Shown here: in pieces, positions 56,860 to 64,000 of the stretch
Numbering within the stretch: position 1 is the stretch's first letter
Layout of the letters: each line of letters opens with the position of its first letter
From: Burkholderiales bacterium
Lineage (GTDB): Bacteria > Pseudomonadota > Gammaproteobacteria > Burkholderiales > Burkholderiaceae_C
NCBI GenBank assembly: GCA_947453625.1
Contig: CANGHK010000001.1
Location: forward strand, 1 to 64,000
Length of the DNA stretch: 64,000 nucleotides
Reading direction: 5' to 3'
Position numbers and translations under genes: made by a program
The notes under the pieces: model-generated
The model's input: only the letters and a program-made list of their open reading frames with translations
Told to the model about the DNA's origin: nothing
Databases searched by the model: none

Positions 56860-58286
56860 CACGCAACCCTCACTGGCGCGGGCAGACCGATCACCCGCTG
56901 CTGCATCAAAGTAACCCGCTTACCCGCGCTGAAGCTCTTGGATCCCGGCTTGGGCAGCGTGCCCAGCACGGGCAGCCCCAAATTGGCCACGATGTCGTCG
57001 GGGGCGCGCACCCGGCGGTCGGTCAACTCCAGCATCAAAGCCACCCCGACGGCCAGCAAGCCCCCGACGAAGACCGCCAGCGCGGTGTTCAGCACCAGCT
57101 TGGGCGACGAATGGTTAGCCGGCGGCTGGGCCGTGGTCAGCACGTTGGCATAGCTCTGGGTGCTCTGGGCTTCCAACGCGGTCTGGTTCAGCCTGGCCAT
57201 CATCCCGTCATAGGTGCGCTGGGCGTTTTCAACCTCGCGCACCAGCACCTGGCCTTCGTCGCGCACGGCCTTCATCCGCAAAACCTTGGTCCGCTGGGCC
57301 ACCAGCTCGCGCTTGACCTGGGCTTCACGCTGCTTGTTGATGGTGTTGCTGACGGCCACGCCGCCCGTGACACGGCGGGTTTCGGCATCGATTCGGCTGC
57401 GCGTTTCAGCGATGTTGGCCTTGGCCTCAAGCACCTGGGGATGGTTCTCACCGAACTTGGAATTCAACTCTTGCAGGCGCGCCTCATTGCGGGTGAGGTC
57501 GGCTTTCATGCCGGCGATCAGCGGGTTGTTCAGCACTTCCTGCATACGGTCGCCCGATGCGCCCTGGGCTTGCACCTGGCGGCTGCCCGATTCAGACGAG
57601 ATGGCCTGCATCTGTACCAATTGCGATGACAGTTCGTTCAGGCGGGCGTTTTCCACATCCAGGCGCTCATCGCTGGCGATGATGCCTTTGTCGCGCTGGA
57701 AGGACGAAACACGGGTCTGGGCGCGCTCCAGCGCTTCACGCGCATCCTTCGACTGGGTGTTGAAGAAACTGCTGAACTGCTTGGCCGGGTCGACCCGCAA
57801 TTCAAGCGTGGTGGCGATATAGGCCTGGGCAAATGCGTTGGCCAAGCCGGCGGCAAAGCGCCCGTCCGGCGACTGGTAGCCCACCTGGATCACATTGCTC
57901 TCGCGCGAGGGCTTGACATCCAGCTTCTTCTGCAAGAGGTCCACCAGCCACTGCTCGATGGTGCCCTTGCCTTGTGTCTCGTCCAGCCACTGCTCGCGCA
58001 GTTGCGGGTTGTCCAGCAGCTTGAGGTCGCGGATCACGCGCAAGGCCACGCGGTCGCTGGTGATGATGTCCACCTGGGTGGCCATGAAACCGGGCATCGC
58101 CATGGAGGGGAAGGCCATCGCCGCCACCGGGTCGGGCTTGACATCGATAACCACCGACGCGTTGGCGGTGTACTGCTTGGGCAGCAGCAAACTCACCCCC
58201 ACGGTGGTGGCTACCACCAATAAAAACACCAGCAGCGCCGCCCACTTGCGCGCCCGCAATATTGAAATAAATTGTCCGAAAGTCAT
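56859..58286 (-). CDS. epsF: chain-length determinant protein EpsF (Wzz-like)
   Basis: A 475-residue polysaccharide co-polymerase. One membrane helix lies at ~15-36 and one at ~400-425, with a large periplasmic coiled-coil region between (RLDVENARLNELSSQLVQMQ, NEARLQELNSKFGENHPQVLEAKANI). The segment near the C-terminal helix and ELTDRRVRAPDDI is the usual Wzz/kinase-adaptor boundary. It controls polymer length with EpsG. Confidence 0.9.
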   Translation of the reverse strand: MTFGQFISILRARKWAALLVFLLVVATTVGVSLLLPKQYTANASVVIDVKPDPVAAMAFPSMAMPGFMATQVDIITSDRVALRVIRDLKLLDNPQLREQWLDETQGKGTIEQWLVDLLQKKLDVKPSRESNVIQVGYQSPDGRFAAGLANAFAQAYIATTLELRVDPAKQFSSFFNTQSKDAREALERAQTRVSSFQRDKGIIASDERLDVENARLNELSSQLVQMQAISSESGSRQVQAQGASGDRMQEVLNNPLIAGMKADLTRNEARLQELNSKFGENHPQVLEAKANIAETRSRIDAETRRVTGGVAVSNTINKQREAQVKRELVAQRTKVLRMKAVRDEGQVLVREVENAQRTYDGMMARLNQTALEAQSTQSYANVLTTAQPPANHSSPKLVLNTALAVFVGGLLAVGVALMLELTDRRVRAPDDIVANLGLPVLGTLPKPGSKSFSAGKRVTLMQQRVIGLPAPVRVA

Positions 58287-58303
58287 TTATTCATTCCTCA
58301 ATT

Positions 58304-59179
58304 TCAGAACAAGCTTTCGCGCACGTAAACCACGTCGCCGTCCTGCACCTTGTCGTCCAGCGTGGGCTCGCTCACCTGCACCTTGCCGTCGGCGGCCTTG
58401 CGGTGCACGCGGATGCCCTTCTGGGTGCCGCGCAGCGTCAGGCCGCCGCCGGTGGCCAGCGCCTGCATCACCGTCATGCCGCGCTCCACCCGCATCGGGC
58501 CGGGGCGCTGCACCTCGCCGTAGATGTAGACCAGCGGCTGGCGGTCGACCCAGACGCTGTCGCCGTTGTTGATCAGGATGTCCTTGTCCCTGCCGCCTGC
58601 CGCAAACACCGTGGGCAAGTCGATTTCGGTGCGGAAAGGCTGGCCATTGCGGCTGCCGGTGACAACCACCAGGTCCGAGCCGTTGACGGCCGCGCCGCCG
58701 GCCATCGCCAGCAGGTCGGTCAGGCGCATGTCGGCCACTTCGATCGGGTAGCGGCCCGGGCGGTTCACCTGGCCCAGCACGCTGGCCTGGTTGCCGCGCA
58801 CCTGCAGCACCACCAGCGTGACTTGCGGCTGCTTGACGAAGTTGCCACTGCGCAGGCCGTCGGCGATCAGCTTCTCGGCCGCTGTCACGCTCAGGCTGCC
58901 CAGGCGGATGGCGCCCAGCAGCGGGTAGCTGACGATGCCGGCTTCAGTCACCCGGGTTTCCAGCGTCAGGTCGGGGTTCTGGTAGACGTTGATGCGCACC
59001 ACGTCGCCCGAGCCCAGGCGGTATTCGGCCGCCGGGTTGGTGGTGGTGGCAGCGGCGGTGGTGGCTGCCGCCGCCGCGCCCTGGGCCTGCGCGGTGGCGA
59101 CGCCGGCGCAGCACAGGCAGGCGCCCAGCACCAGCGCGGTGTGGACCCACGGAGAGAAACGTTGGGTGGTGATGATCAC
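58304..59179 (-). CDS. epsE: polysaccharide export protein EpsE (Wza family)
   Basis: A 291-residue exported protein. The signal peptide covers ~1-31 (ATAQA). The polysaccharide export domain begins YRLGSGDVVRINVYQNPDL. Two SLBB-type modules follow (VLGQVNRPGRYPIEV; YIYGEVQRPGPMRVERGM). It forms the periplasmic/outer-membrane channel. Unlike Wza it has no lipobox cysteine at the cleavage site, though a cysteine lies earlier in the signal peptide. It overlaps epsD by 4 bases. Confidence 0.92.
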   Translation of the reverse strand: MIITTQRFSPWVHTALVLGACLCCAGVATAQAQGAAAAATTAAATTTNPAAEYRLGSGDVVRINVYQNPDLTLETRVTEAGIVSYPLLGAIRLGSLSVTAAEKLIADGLRSGNFVKQPQVTLVVLQVRGNQASVLGQVNRPGRYPIEVADMRLTDLLAMAGGAAVNGSDLVVVTGSRNGQPFRTEIDLPTVFAAGGRDKDILINNGDSVWVDRQPLVYIYGEVQRPGPMRVERGMTVMQALATGGGLTLRGTQKGIRVHRKAADGKVQVSEPTLDDKVQDGDVVYVRESLF

Positions 59180-60195
59180 TTCAGGCCCATCCCTTTGCTG
59201 ATGTCGGTTGCGCTGAGCTTGCCGCTGGCTGCCGGGGCTGGCGGCGGCGCGGTGGTGTTGGACGGGTTGGTGGACGGGTTGTTCGGCGGGTTGTTAGGTA
59301 CTGCCCCCGAGGCCGATGCCGCAGCGCCCGGGGCGCCCTCGCCAAACTTGCCCACGTACTCGATCTTGGCCTCGGCCCGCAGGGCCTTGACGTTGTCCTC
59401 GATCAGCTTGCGCTTGCGCTCGTTGGTCAGGTATTGCTCGATCGCAGGGCGGGCCTGCTCTTCGCTCACCGGCTGGCTGCGCGAACCCGCCAGCACCACC
59501 ACCTGCACGCCGGCGGGGCTCTGGTTCAGGATGGCCTGGCCGTCTTGCATCTTGGCGAATGCCTCCAGCCCCTGCAGCGGCAGCTGCTCGGCGGCGCGCA
59601 CGGCCTGGTTGCCCGAGAACTTGTAGTCGTTGGCCTTCAGGTACTCGACAAACTCATTGATGTTCTTGGCCGCAGTCAGCTGGTCGCGCAGCACGGCCAC
59701 CTGCTCGGGCTTGGCCTCGATGCCGATCTCCTGGATGCTGTAGATGCGGCGCTCCTTGAACAGCGCGGGCTTGTCGTCGAAGTACTTCTTGATCTCTTCG
59801 GGCGTGGGCTTGGCGGCAGCCTCACCCACTTTGTCCAGATAGGCGCGGGCGATGATCTCGCGCTTGGCGGCCTCAAGCTGCTGCACCACGCGCGGGTCGC
59901 GGTCGACCTTCAGGTCGTCAGCTTTTTGCAGCGCCAGCTCCTGGTCGATCAGGCGCTCGAGGATCTGCTTGCTGGCCGCATCGGCCTGCTCGGGCCGCAG
60001 GCCGCGCTGTTGCTGCAGCACGAAGTTGATCTGGTGCACCGTCACTTCGGCCTTGTTGACCTTGGCGGCGGTCTGGCTGGCGGCCTTGTCCTTCTTGTCG
60101 CCACAGCCGGCCAGCAGCGCCACGGCGGCAGCCAATGCCACCAGGCCGATGCGCGGCGCGCCGTGATCGGGGGCCCCGAATGCTTGCGTCTTCAT
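59176..60195 (-). CDS. epsD: EpsD family peptidyl-prolyl cis-trans isomerase lipoprotein
   Basis: A 339-residue lipoprotein: the lipobox LAGC puts the lipidated cysteine at residue 31. A SurA-like N-terminal helical domain (FVLQQQRGLRPEQADAASKQ, ILERLIDQELALQKADDL) precedes a PpiC-like region (FKERRIYSIQEIGIEAK, LPLQGLEAFAKMQDGQAILN). The tail is Pro/Asn/Thr-rich low complexity. It likely helps fold EpsE or the PEP-CTERM protein in the periplasm. It is the first gene of the leftward operon. The ATG at 60195 fits the lipoprotein signal. Confidence 0.88.
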   Translation of the reverse strand: MKTQAFGAPDHGAPRIGLVALAAAVALLAGCGDKKDKAASQTAAKVNKAEVTVHQINFVLQQQRGLRPEQADAASKQILERLIDQELALQKADDLKVDRDPRVVQQLEAAKREIIARAYLDKVGEAAAKPTPEEIKKYFDDKPALFKERRIYSIQEIGIEAKPEQVAVLRDQLTAAKNINEFVEYLKANDYKFSGNQAVRAAEQLPLQGLEAFAKMQDGQAILNQSPAGVQVVVLAGSRSQPVSEEQARPAIEQYLTNERKRKLIEDNVKALRAEAKIEYVGKFGEGAPGAAASASGAVPNNPPNNPSTNPSNTTAPPPAPAASGKLSATDISKGMGLK

Positions 60196-60653
60196 GCTTA
60201 AGTTCGCTCCTCGCCCACCACGCGGGCCGCTGCTGACCGGGGTTGGCCGCGGCGCCCATTGCGCCGCACCAACTGACGAATAAAGTGTAGCGGGGCGATA
60301 TGCCAATCCCCGGGTTCGGGGGTCATCGAATAGGGGAGTTAAAACCACAAACCCACACCGGACGTGAGAAATTTGTAATGATGAAACGCGGCCGCGCAGC
60401 ATCATTATTAAAAATGAAATAACTGGGTGTAGCGACGGACTTGAAGTATCTTTGGAGTTATATTGCTTTGGGTAATTTAAGTTACATAAAGCGATTAAAG
60501 CAATGTTTTTGTTCGGGCTTCGGCCACGCCGGCGGGCTGGTGATGGTGGCGGTCACGGTGGGCTCGCGCAGTGCCGATCGGGCTTGCGCGGCAACCCAGC
60601 AAAGCAATCGGGGCAACTTGAACAGCCGCCCCGACCCATCAGGGTTTCGCTGC
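60196..60653. other. 458-bp AT-rich upstream region of the eps operon
   Basis: No gene is supported. Positions ~60340-60520 are strikingly AT-rich for this genome, which suits a promoter/regulatory region for the leftward operon, but I see no confident -35/-10 or sigma-54 site. A plus-strand open frame at 60441-60713 has no family match and overlaps mazF. Confidence 0.5.
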
Positions 60654-60995
60654 TCAGGGCAGCAGAAGCTTCACTTTCGCGCTCACGTCCAGCGTGCACT
60701 GTCTCGTGGCTGAAGCGAACTTCGAGGCATTGCGAGCGCGCCAATCGAGGCATCGCACTTGGTCAGTCAAGGCAACCCCAGCGACCTTGCCCGAAGCAGG
60801 CGTGATCGGCACTTCGAAGGGGTAGCCCTTCACCTGGCTGGTGATCGGGCAACAGAGCATCAAGCCGCTCTTGGCGTTGTAGGCCGCCGGTGAGAGCACC
60901 AGCGCGGGTCGGTGACCCGCCTGTTCGTGCCCCGCTTGGGGGTCGAAGTCCAACCAGACGAAATCGCCCCGGTCGGGGACGTAGGCGCCCGTCAC
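60654..60995 (-). CDS. mazF: MazF endoribonuclease toxin
   Basis: A 113-residue toxin of the MazF/PemK family: YVPDRGDFVWLDFDPQAGHEQAGHRPALVLS at the N-terminus, then CPITSQVKGYPFEVPI. It cleaves mRNA at short motifs. Its start GTG overlaps the MazE stop by 4 bases (GTGA). Confidence 0.93.
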   Translation of the reverse strand: MTGAYVPDRGDFVWLDFDPQAGHEQAGHRPALVLSPAAYNAKSGLMLCCPITSQVKGYPFEVPITPASGKVAGVALTDQVRCLDWRARNASKFASATRQCTLDVSAKVKLLLP

Positions 60996-61225
60996 CAAGC
61001 TTCAGCCCCTGCTGCCGGCCCTTCCAGCGCCAGACCATGCTGGTTTTCCGGTGTCATCTTCGCCAGCAGGTCTTCCAGGCTTTCAGTCGCCGGCTCGATG
61101 ACCAGCCTGCCCTGTTCAACCCGCAGTTCAAGACTCTGGCCAACCTGCATGCCGGCGTCTTTCAGCGCCGGGGCAGGGATACGCAAGGCAGCGCTATTTC
61201 CCCACTTCTGAACTTCAACGCGCAC
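60992..61225 (-). CDS. mazE: MazE antitoxin
   Basis: A 77-residue AbrB-fold antitoxin: VEVQKWGNSAALRIPAPALKD followed by an acidic tail (EPATESLEDLLAKMTPEN). The GTG at 61225 has a strong AAGGAG box 7 bases upstream. It neutralises MazF and represses the operon. Confidence 0.92.
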   Translation of the reverse strand: MRVEVQKWGNSAALRIPAPALKDAGMQVGQSLELRVEQGRLVIEPATESLEDLLAKMTPENQHGLALEGPAAGAEAW

Positions 61226-61238
61226 GGCTTTTCTCCTT

Positions 61239-61267
61239 AAAAAGTAGATACATTGTAGATACTTTTT
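61239..61267 (-). promoter_or_regulatory. mazEF promoter-operator
   Basis: Inverted arms AAAAAGTA (61239-61246) and TACTTTTT (61260-61267) enclose two direct copies of GTAGATAC (61244-61251 and 61255-61262), spaced 11 bp. On the minus strand the region also holds a good -10, TACAAT (61257-61252). This is the kind of site MazE or MazEF binds to shut its own promoter. Confidence 0.6.
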
Positions 61268-61334
61268 ACGCTGAATGCGCGCTCCCATCGAGGGGCGGAG
61301 CGGGGTTTGCGACCGTGACGTGCGCCGGCCGGCG

Positions 61335-61363
61335 CTCAGGGGCTCAGGGGCTCAGGGGCTCAG
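61335..61363. repeat. 8-bp tandem repeat CTCAGGGG, 3.6 copies
   Basis: Three full copies of CTCAGGGG plus a partial fourth lie between mazE and the ubiE stop, just at the junction of the exopolysaccharide locus and the ubiquinone genes. Confidence 0.85.
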
Positions 61364-61373
61364 CGCGCGATGC

Positions 61374-62105
61374 TCAGCACTTGATGCCTGCGTGCAGCGC
61401 GACGACGCCGGCGGTCAGGTTGTGCACATCCACATGGCCGAAGCCGGCGCTCTGCATCATGGCCTTGAGCTCGGCCTGGCCGGGGTGCATGCGGATCGAC
61501 TCGGCCAGGTAGCGGTAGCTGGCTGAGTCATTGGCGATCAGCTTGCCCATCAGCGGCAGCACGTTCAGCGAGTACCAGTCGTAGGGCTTGCGCAGCGGCT
61601 CGGCCACGCGGCTGAACTCCAGCACCAGCAGCCGGCCGCCGGGGCGCAGCACGCGGCACATCTCGGCCAGCGCCAAGTCTTTGTGCGTCATGTTACGCAG
61701 GCCGAAGGCCACGCTGACGAGGTCGAAGCTGCCGCTCTTGAAAGGCAGTTTCTCGCCGTCGCAGACGGTGGTGGGCAAGGCCAGGCCTGCGTCGAGCAGG
61801 CGGTCGCGGCCAGTGCGCAGCATGGCCTCGTTGATGTCAGTGTGCAGCACCAGACCGGCGTCGCCCACCTTGCGGGCAAAGGCCAGCGCCAGGTCGCCGG
61901 TGCCGCCGGCGATGTCCAGCACCTTGTCGCCGGGCTTGAGGTTGGCCACCGCCACGGTGTAGGCCTTCCAGACCCGGTGCAGGCCCATGGACATGACGTC
62001 GTTCATCACGTCGTAGCGTTTGGCGACCGAATCGAAAACGCCGCGCACGCGGCCAGCCTTCTCGGATTCGTCGACGTTGGTGAAACCGAAGTGGGTTTGG
62101 GCCAT
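61374..62105 (-). CDS. ubiE: demethylmenaquinone/2-methoxy-6-polyprenyl-1,4-benzoquinol methylase UbiE
   Basis: A 243-residue class I SAM methyltransferase of ubiquinone synthesis. It has [25 protein letters not shown], motif [48 protein letters not shown] and LLVLEFSR. These are diagnostic of UbiE. In related bacteria ubiE is followed by ubiJ and ubiB; here a 45-kb locus separates them. Confidence 0.96.
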   Translation of the reverse strand: MAQTHFGFTNVDESEKAGRVRGVFDSVAKRYDVMNDVMSMGLHRVWKAYTVAVANLKPGDKVLDIAGGTGDLALAFARKVGDAGLVLHTDINEAMLRTGRDRLLDAGLALPTTVCDGEKLPFKSGSFDLVSVAFGLRNMTHKDLALAEMCRVLRPGGRLLVLEFSRVAEPLRKPYDWYSLNVLPLMGKLIANDSASYRYLAESIRMHPGQAELKAMMQSAGFGHVDVHNLTAGVVALHAGIKC

Positions 62106-62192
62106 GGGGGTCTCAGGCGGTCTGGTGGAAAGTCATGGGGTCAGGTCTTGCCTTTTGCCTGTATCTTGTCGCGCGCCTCGCGACGGCCGGCT

Positions 62193-62600
62193 TCAGTGGC
62201 TGGCGCAGGCGCTGCCTGGTTTTCCGGGCATGGGGGCGTCGCGGTCCATGCCGGCTTCGGCCAGGCGTTGCTCGTAGCGCTGCCACAGGTCGGCCTGCTC
62301 GGCGCCCAGCTTGTAGAGGTAGCCCCAGGCGAACAGGCCGGTGTCGTGGCCGTCGCTGAAGGTGGGCTGCACGGCGTAATGGCCGACCATTTCAAGCTTG
62401 GTCACGTCGACCTGGCGCTTGCCGGTCTGCAGCGTCTCCTGGCCTGGGCCGTGGCCCTGCACCTCGGCCGAAGGCGAGTAGACGCGCATCAGCTCGAACG
62501 GGATGCGGAACACCGCGCCGTCGTCGAAACCGACCTCGAGCACGCGCGAGGCCTGGTGCAGCGTCAGGGCGGTGGGTTGGGGGCTGGGGTTGGCGGCCAT
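62193..62600 (-). CDS. DUF971 domain protein
   Basis: A 135-residue protein with the DUF971 layout: LTLHQASRVLEVGFDDG, FRIPFELMRVYSPSAEVQGHG, VGHYAVQPTFSDGHDTGLFAWGYLYKLG. The FDDG/SDGHDTGLF elements are shared with the N-terminal domain of gamma-butyrobetaine hydroxylases and Fe-S-linked proteins. It sits directly before ubiE, as in other Burkholderiales. Function unknown. Confidence 0.88.
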   Translation of the reverse strand: MAANPSPQPTALTLHQASRVLEVGFDDGAVFRIPFELMRVYSPSAEVQGHGPGQETLQTGKRQVDVTKLEMVGHYAVQPTFSDGHDTGLFAWGYLYKLGAEQADLWQRYEQRLAEAGMDRDAPMPGKPGSACASH

Positions 62601-62660
62601 GGCGGGACTCTCGAAAACGGGGGATGGGGGAATGGGAGTGACGCTGCGGCGCGCGATGGC

Positions 62661-63281
62661 TCAGACGCCGGCCGCGGCGGGATGCGCAGCGCGGGCGGCG
62701 GCGGCGGCGGTGAAATCGACGTCCTCGAACAGGCTGGCCACCGGCCAAGGCTGGCCCAGACGGTCGATGGGGATCAAGCCGTCGGCCTGCAAGGGCTGCA
62801 GCACCCACTGGCCTTGGTCGTTCTTGAAGAACAGTTCGGCGTGGGGCCGGTCCTGCTCGATCAGCAGGTAATGGGTGAGGGTCTCGATACCGCGGTAGAG
62901 CTCGAACTTGTGGCCCCGGTCGTCGGCGGCGGTGCTGTCGCTGATCACCTCGGCGATCAGCCAGGGGTGGCTGATGAAGCGCGGCTCCTCCGGACGGCGA
63001 TCGCGCGGGTCGCAAGTGACCATGACGTCCGGGTAGAGGAAACCACCCTGGGCGTTGATCCGCAACTTGTGGCTGTCGATGAACACGCTGCACGGCGTGC
63101 CGCGCAAGGCCTGCCGCAACCAGACATAGGCGTTGCCGGAGATGAAGTTGTGCGGTGCGAGTGCCCCAGTCATCGCATATACCTCGCCGTCCACAAGCTC
63201 ATGGCGCTCAGGCTGAAGCTCCTCCCAGGCCAGGTAGGCCTCGGCATCGGCAAAGCGGGGGCTGTTCATCACGGCGCTCAT
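62661..63281 (-). CDS. Uma2 family endonuclease-like protein
   Basis: A 206-residue protein with the Uma2/DUF820 restriction-endonuclease-like core: RHELVDGEVYAMTGALAPHN, YPDVMVTCDPRD, LIAEVISDSTAADDRGHKFELYRGI. The PD...EVxSxST...K set is the nuclease-like motif. Biological role is unclear. The ATG four codons downstream (MNSPRF) is also possible. Confidence 0.82.
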   Translation of the reverse strand: MSAVMNSPRFADAEAYLAWEELQPERHELVDGEVYAMTGALAPHNFISGNAYVWLRQALRGTPCSVFIDSHKLRINAQGGFLYPDVMVTCDPRDRRPEEPRFISHPWLIAEVISDSTAADDRGHKFELYRGIETLTHYLLIEQDRPHAELFFKNDQGQWVLQPLQADGLIPIDRLGQPWPVASLFEDVDFTAAAAARAAHPAAAGV

Positions 63282-63326
63282 GACACTCTCCGGTAAAAGG
63301 CCTGCACCACAATAACAGCCCGCCGC

Positions 63327-64000
63327 CTACACCAGCACCCGCTCGATGCCGCCGGCGTTGGCCCGGCCGACGTAATCCTGCAGCCAGCTTTCACCCAGGA
63401 TCTTGCGCGCCATCTCCACCACGATGTAGTCGGCCTCCAGCAGGCCGGTCTTCATGTCGTCCTCGTAGCGGCTCAGGCCCTGCAGGCAGCTTGGGCAAGA
63501 GGTGAGGATCTTGATGTTGCCGCCGGCGGCCACTGGCGCCGCGCCGTCGGCCGGCGCCAAGCCCGCCATGCGCTCGCGCAGCTTGCCTTCGTCCAGCCGC
63601 AGTTCTTCTTCCTTGCGGAAGCGGATCTGGGTGGCGATGTCGGGCCGGGTGACGCCCAGCGTGCCGCTCTCGCCGCAGCAGCGCTCACTCTTCAGAACGT
63701 TGGGACCGACCAGCGCCTTCACCGTCTTCATCGGTTCCTGCAGCTTCATCGGGCTGTGGCAGGGGTCGTGGTAGAGGTAGCCGGTGGCGTTGGCGTCGCC
63801 AGCACCCGGCAAGGTGATGCCTTTTTCCAGCAGGTACTCGTGGATGTCGATGATGCGGCTGCCGGGGAAGATGTCCTCGAACTTGTAACCCTGCAACTGG
63901 TCGTAGCAGGTGCCGCAACTGACCACCACGGTCTTGATTTCGAGGTAGTTCAGCGTGTTGGCCACGCGGTGGAACAGCACCCGGTTGTCGGTGATGATCT
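63327..64000 (-). CDS. C-terminal part of a large FAD/Fe-S oxidoreductase with CCG domain, 5' cut by window edge
   Basis: About 224 residues are present and the frame is open to the window edge, so the start is outside. Cysteine motifs of the CCG (heterodisulfide-reductase-like) domain are clear: VVSCGTCYDQL, YHDPCHSPMKL, SERCCGESGTLG and LTSCPSCLQGL. In Burkholderiales a very large FAD-linked oxidase/Fe-S protein ends this way and lies near DUF971-ubiE. Its substrate is unknown. Confidence 0.8.
   Translation of the reverse strand, partial: IITDNRVLFHRVANTLNYLEIKTVVVSCGTCYDQLQGYKFEDIFPGSRIIDIHEYLLEKGITLPGAGDANATGYLYHDPCHSPMKLQEPMKTVKALVGPNVLKSERCCGESGTLGVTRPDIATQIRFRKEEELRLDEGKLRERMAGLAPADGAAPVAAGGNIKILTSCPSCLQGLSRYEDDMKTGLLEADYIVVEMARKILGESWLQDYVGRANAGGIERVLV

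Noticed and set aside
60441-60713. 90-codon plus-strand open frame upstream of the eps operon
   Set aside because: No family resemblance, no clear ribosome site, and it overlaps the end of mazF on the other strand.
61683-63296. 537-codon plus-strand open frame across ubiE, DUF971 and Uma2
   Set aside because: It is antisense to three recognisable genes; the His/Gln/Val-rich translation is typical of shadow frames.

Overview
The window is high-GC DNA from a betaproteobacterium of the order Burkholderiales. The housekeeping genes (aspS, a DUF502 membrane protein, an FmdB zinc ribbon, ubiB, ubiJ, ubiE, DUF971, nudB, clsB) are of the kind and order I associate with Comamonadaceae/Sphaerotilaceae-type genomes. 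The species cannot be named from sequence alone. I see no rRNA, tRNA or CRISPR array.

Layout. (1) 1-1.8 kb is mobile DNA: the start of an IS3-type orfA, a ParE-type toxin-antitoxin pair and a tyrosine recombinase. (2) 1.9-15.96 kb is a core block read leftward: ubiJ-ubiB, a sodium/solute symporter, fmdB, DUF502, aspS, an AbrB/Doc toxin-antitoxin pair, then aroG-nudB-EEP nuclease-clsB-ligase-associated exonuclease-ATP-dependent DNA ligase. (3) 16.2-29.4 kb is a rightward nucleotide-sugar and export block: WcaJ-type initiating transferase, EpsL-like outer-membrane protein, galE, manC, rfbB, rfbA, a TviB/WbpO-type dehydrogenase, gmd, fcl and ugd, with cysQ on the opposite strand. (4) 29.4-32.5 kb holds a MATE exporter among decayed toxin-antitoxin genes. 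(5) 32.5-39.8 kb is a nucleoside/sugar uptake and salvage unit: nucleoside hydrolase, LacI regulator, CUT1-type ABC transporter and PfkB kinase. It carries two matching promoter-operator modules. (6) 39.9-40.8 kb has an IS remnant and a VapBC-like pair. (7) 41.0-46.4 kb holds a PEP-CTERM protein, a WecG/TagA glycosyltransferase, a polysaccharide deacetylase and a heparinase-like lipoprotein. (8) 46.5-60.2 kb is a leftward exopolysaccharide operon: epsD-epsE-epsF-epsG-xrtB-epsI-wzx-wzy, two GT2, a GT4, an acyltransferase and a last glycosyltransferase. (9) 60.6-64 kb has mazEF, then core DNA again: ubiE, DUF971, a Uma2 nuclease and the end of a large Fe-S oxidoreductase.

How it works together. 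Blocks 3, 7 and 8 form a Wzx/Wzy-type exopolysaccharide system with exosortase B (XrtB) and a PEP-CTERM substrate. WcaJ loads the first sugar on undecaprenyl phosphate. The sugar genes can supply UDP-Gal, GDP-Man/GDP-Fuc, UDP-GlcA, a UDP-HexNAcA and dTDP-4-keto-6-deoxyglucose. The glycosyltransferases build the unit, Wzx flips it and Wzy polymerises it. EpsF/EpsG set length, EpsE (with EpsD and EpsL) exports it, and XrtB handles the PEP-CTERM protein.

The most striking structural feature is that this whole 45-kb region lies between ubiE and ubiJ-ubiB. In related bacteria these genes sit in one co-directional ubiquinone cluster. Here both halves still point the same way, so the locus looks inserted into a core operon. 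It also carries toxin-antitoxin modules, IS debris and decayed genes.
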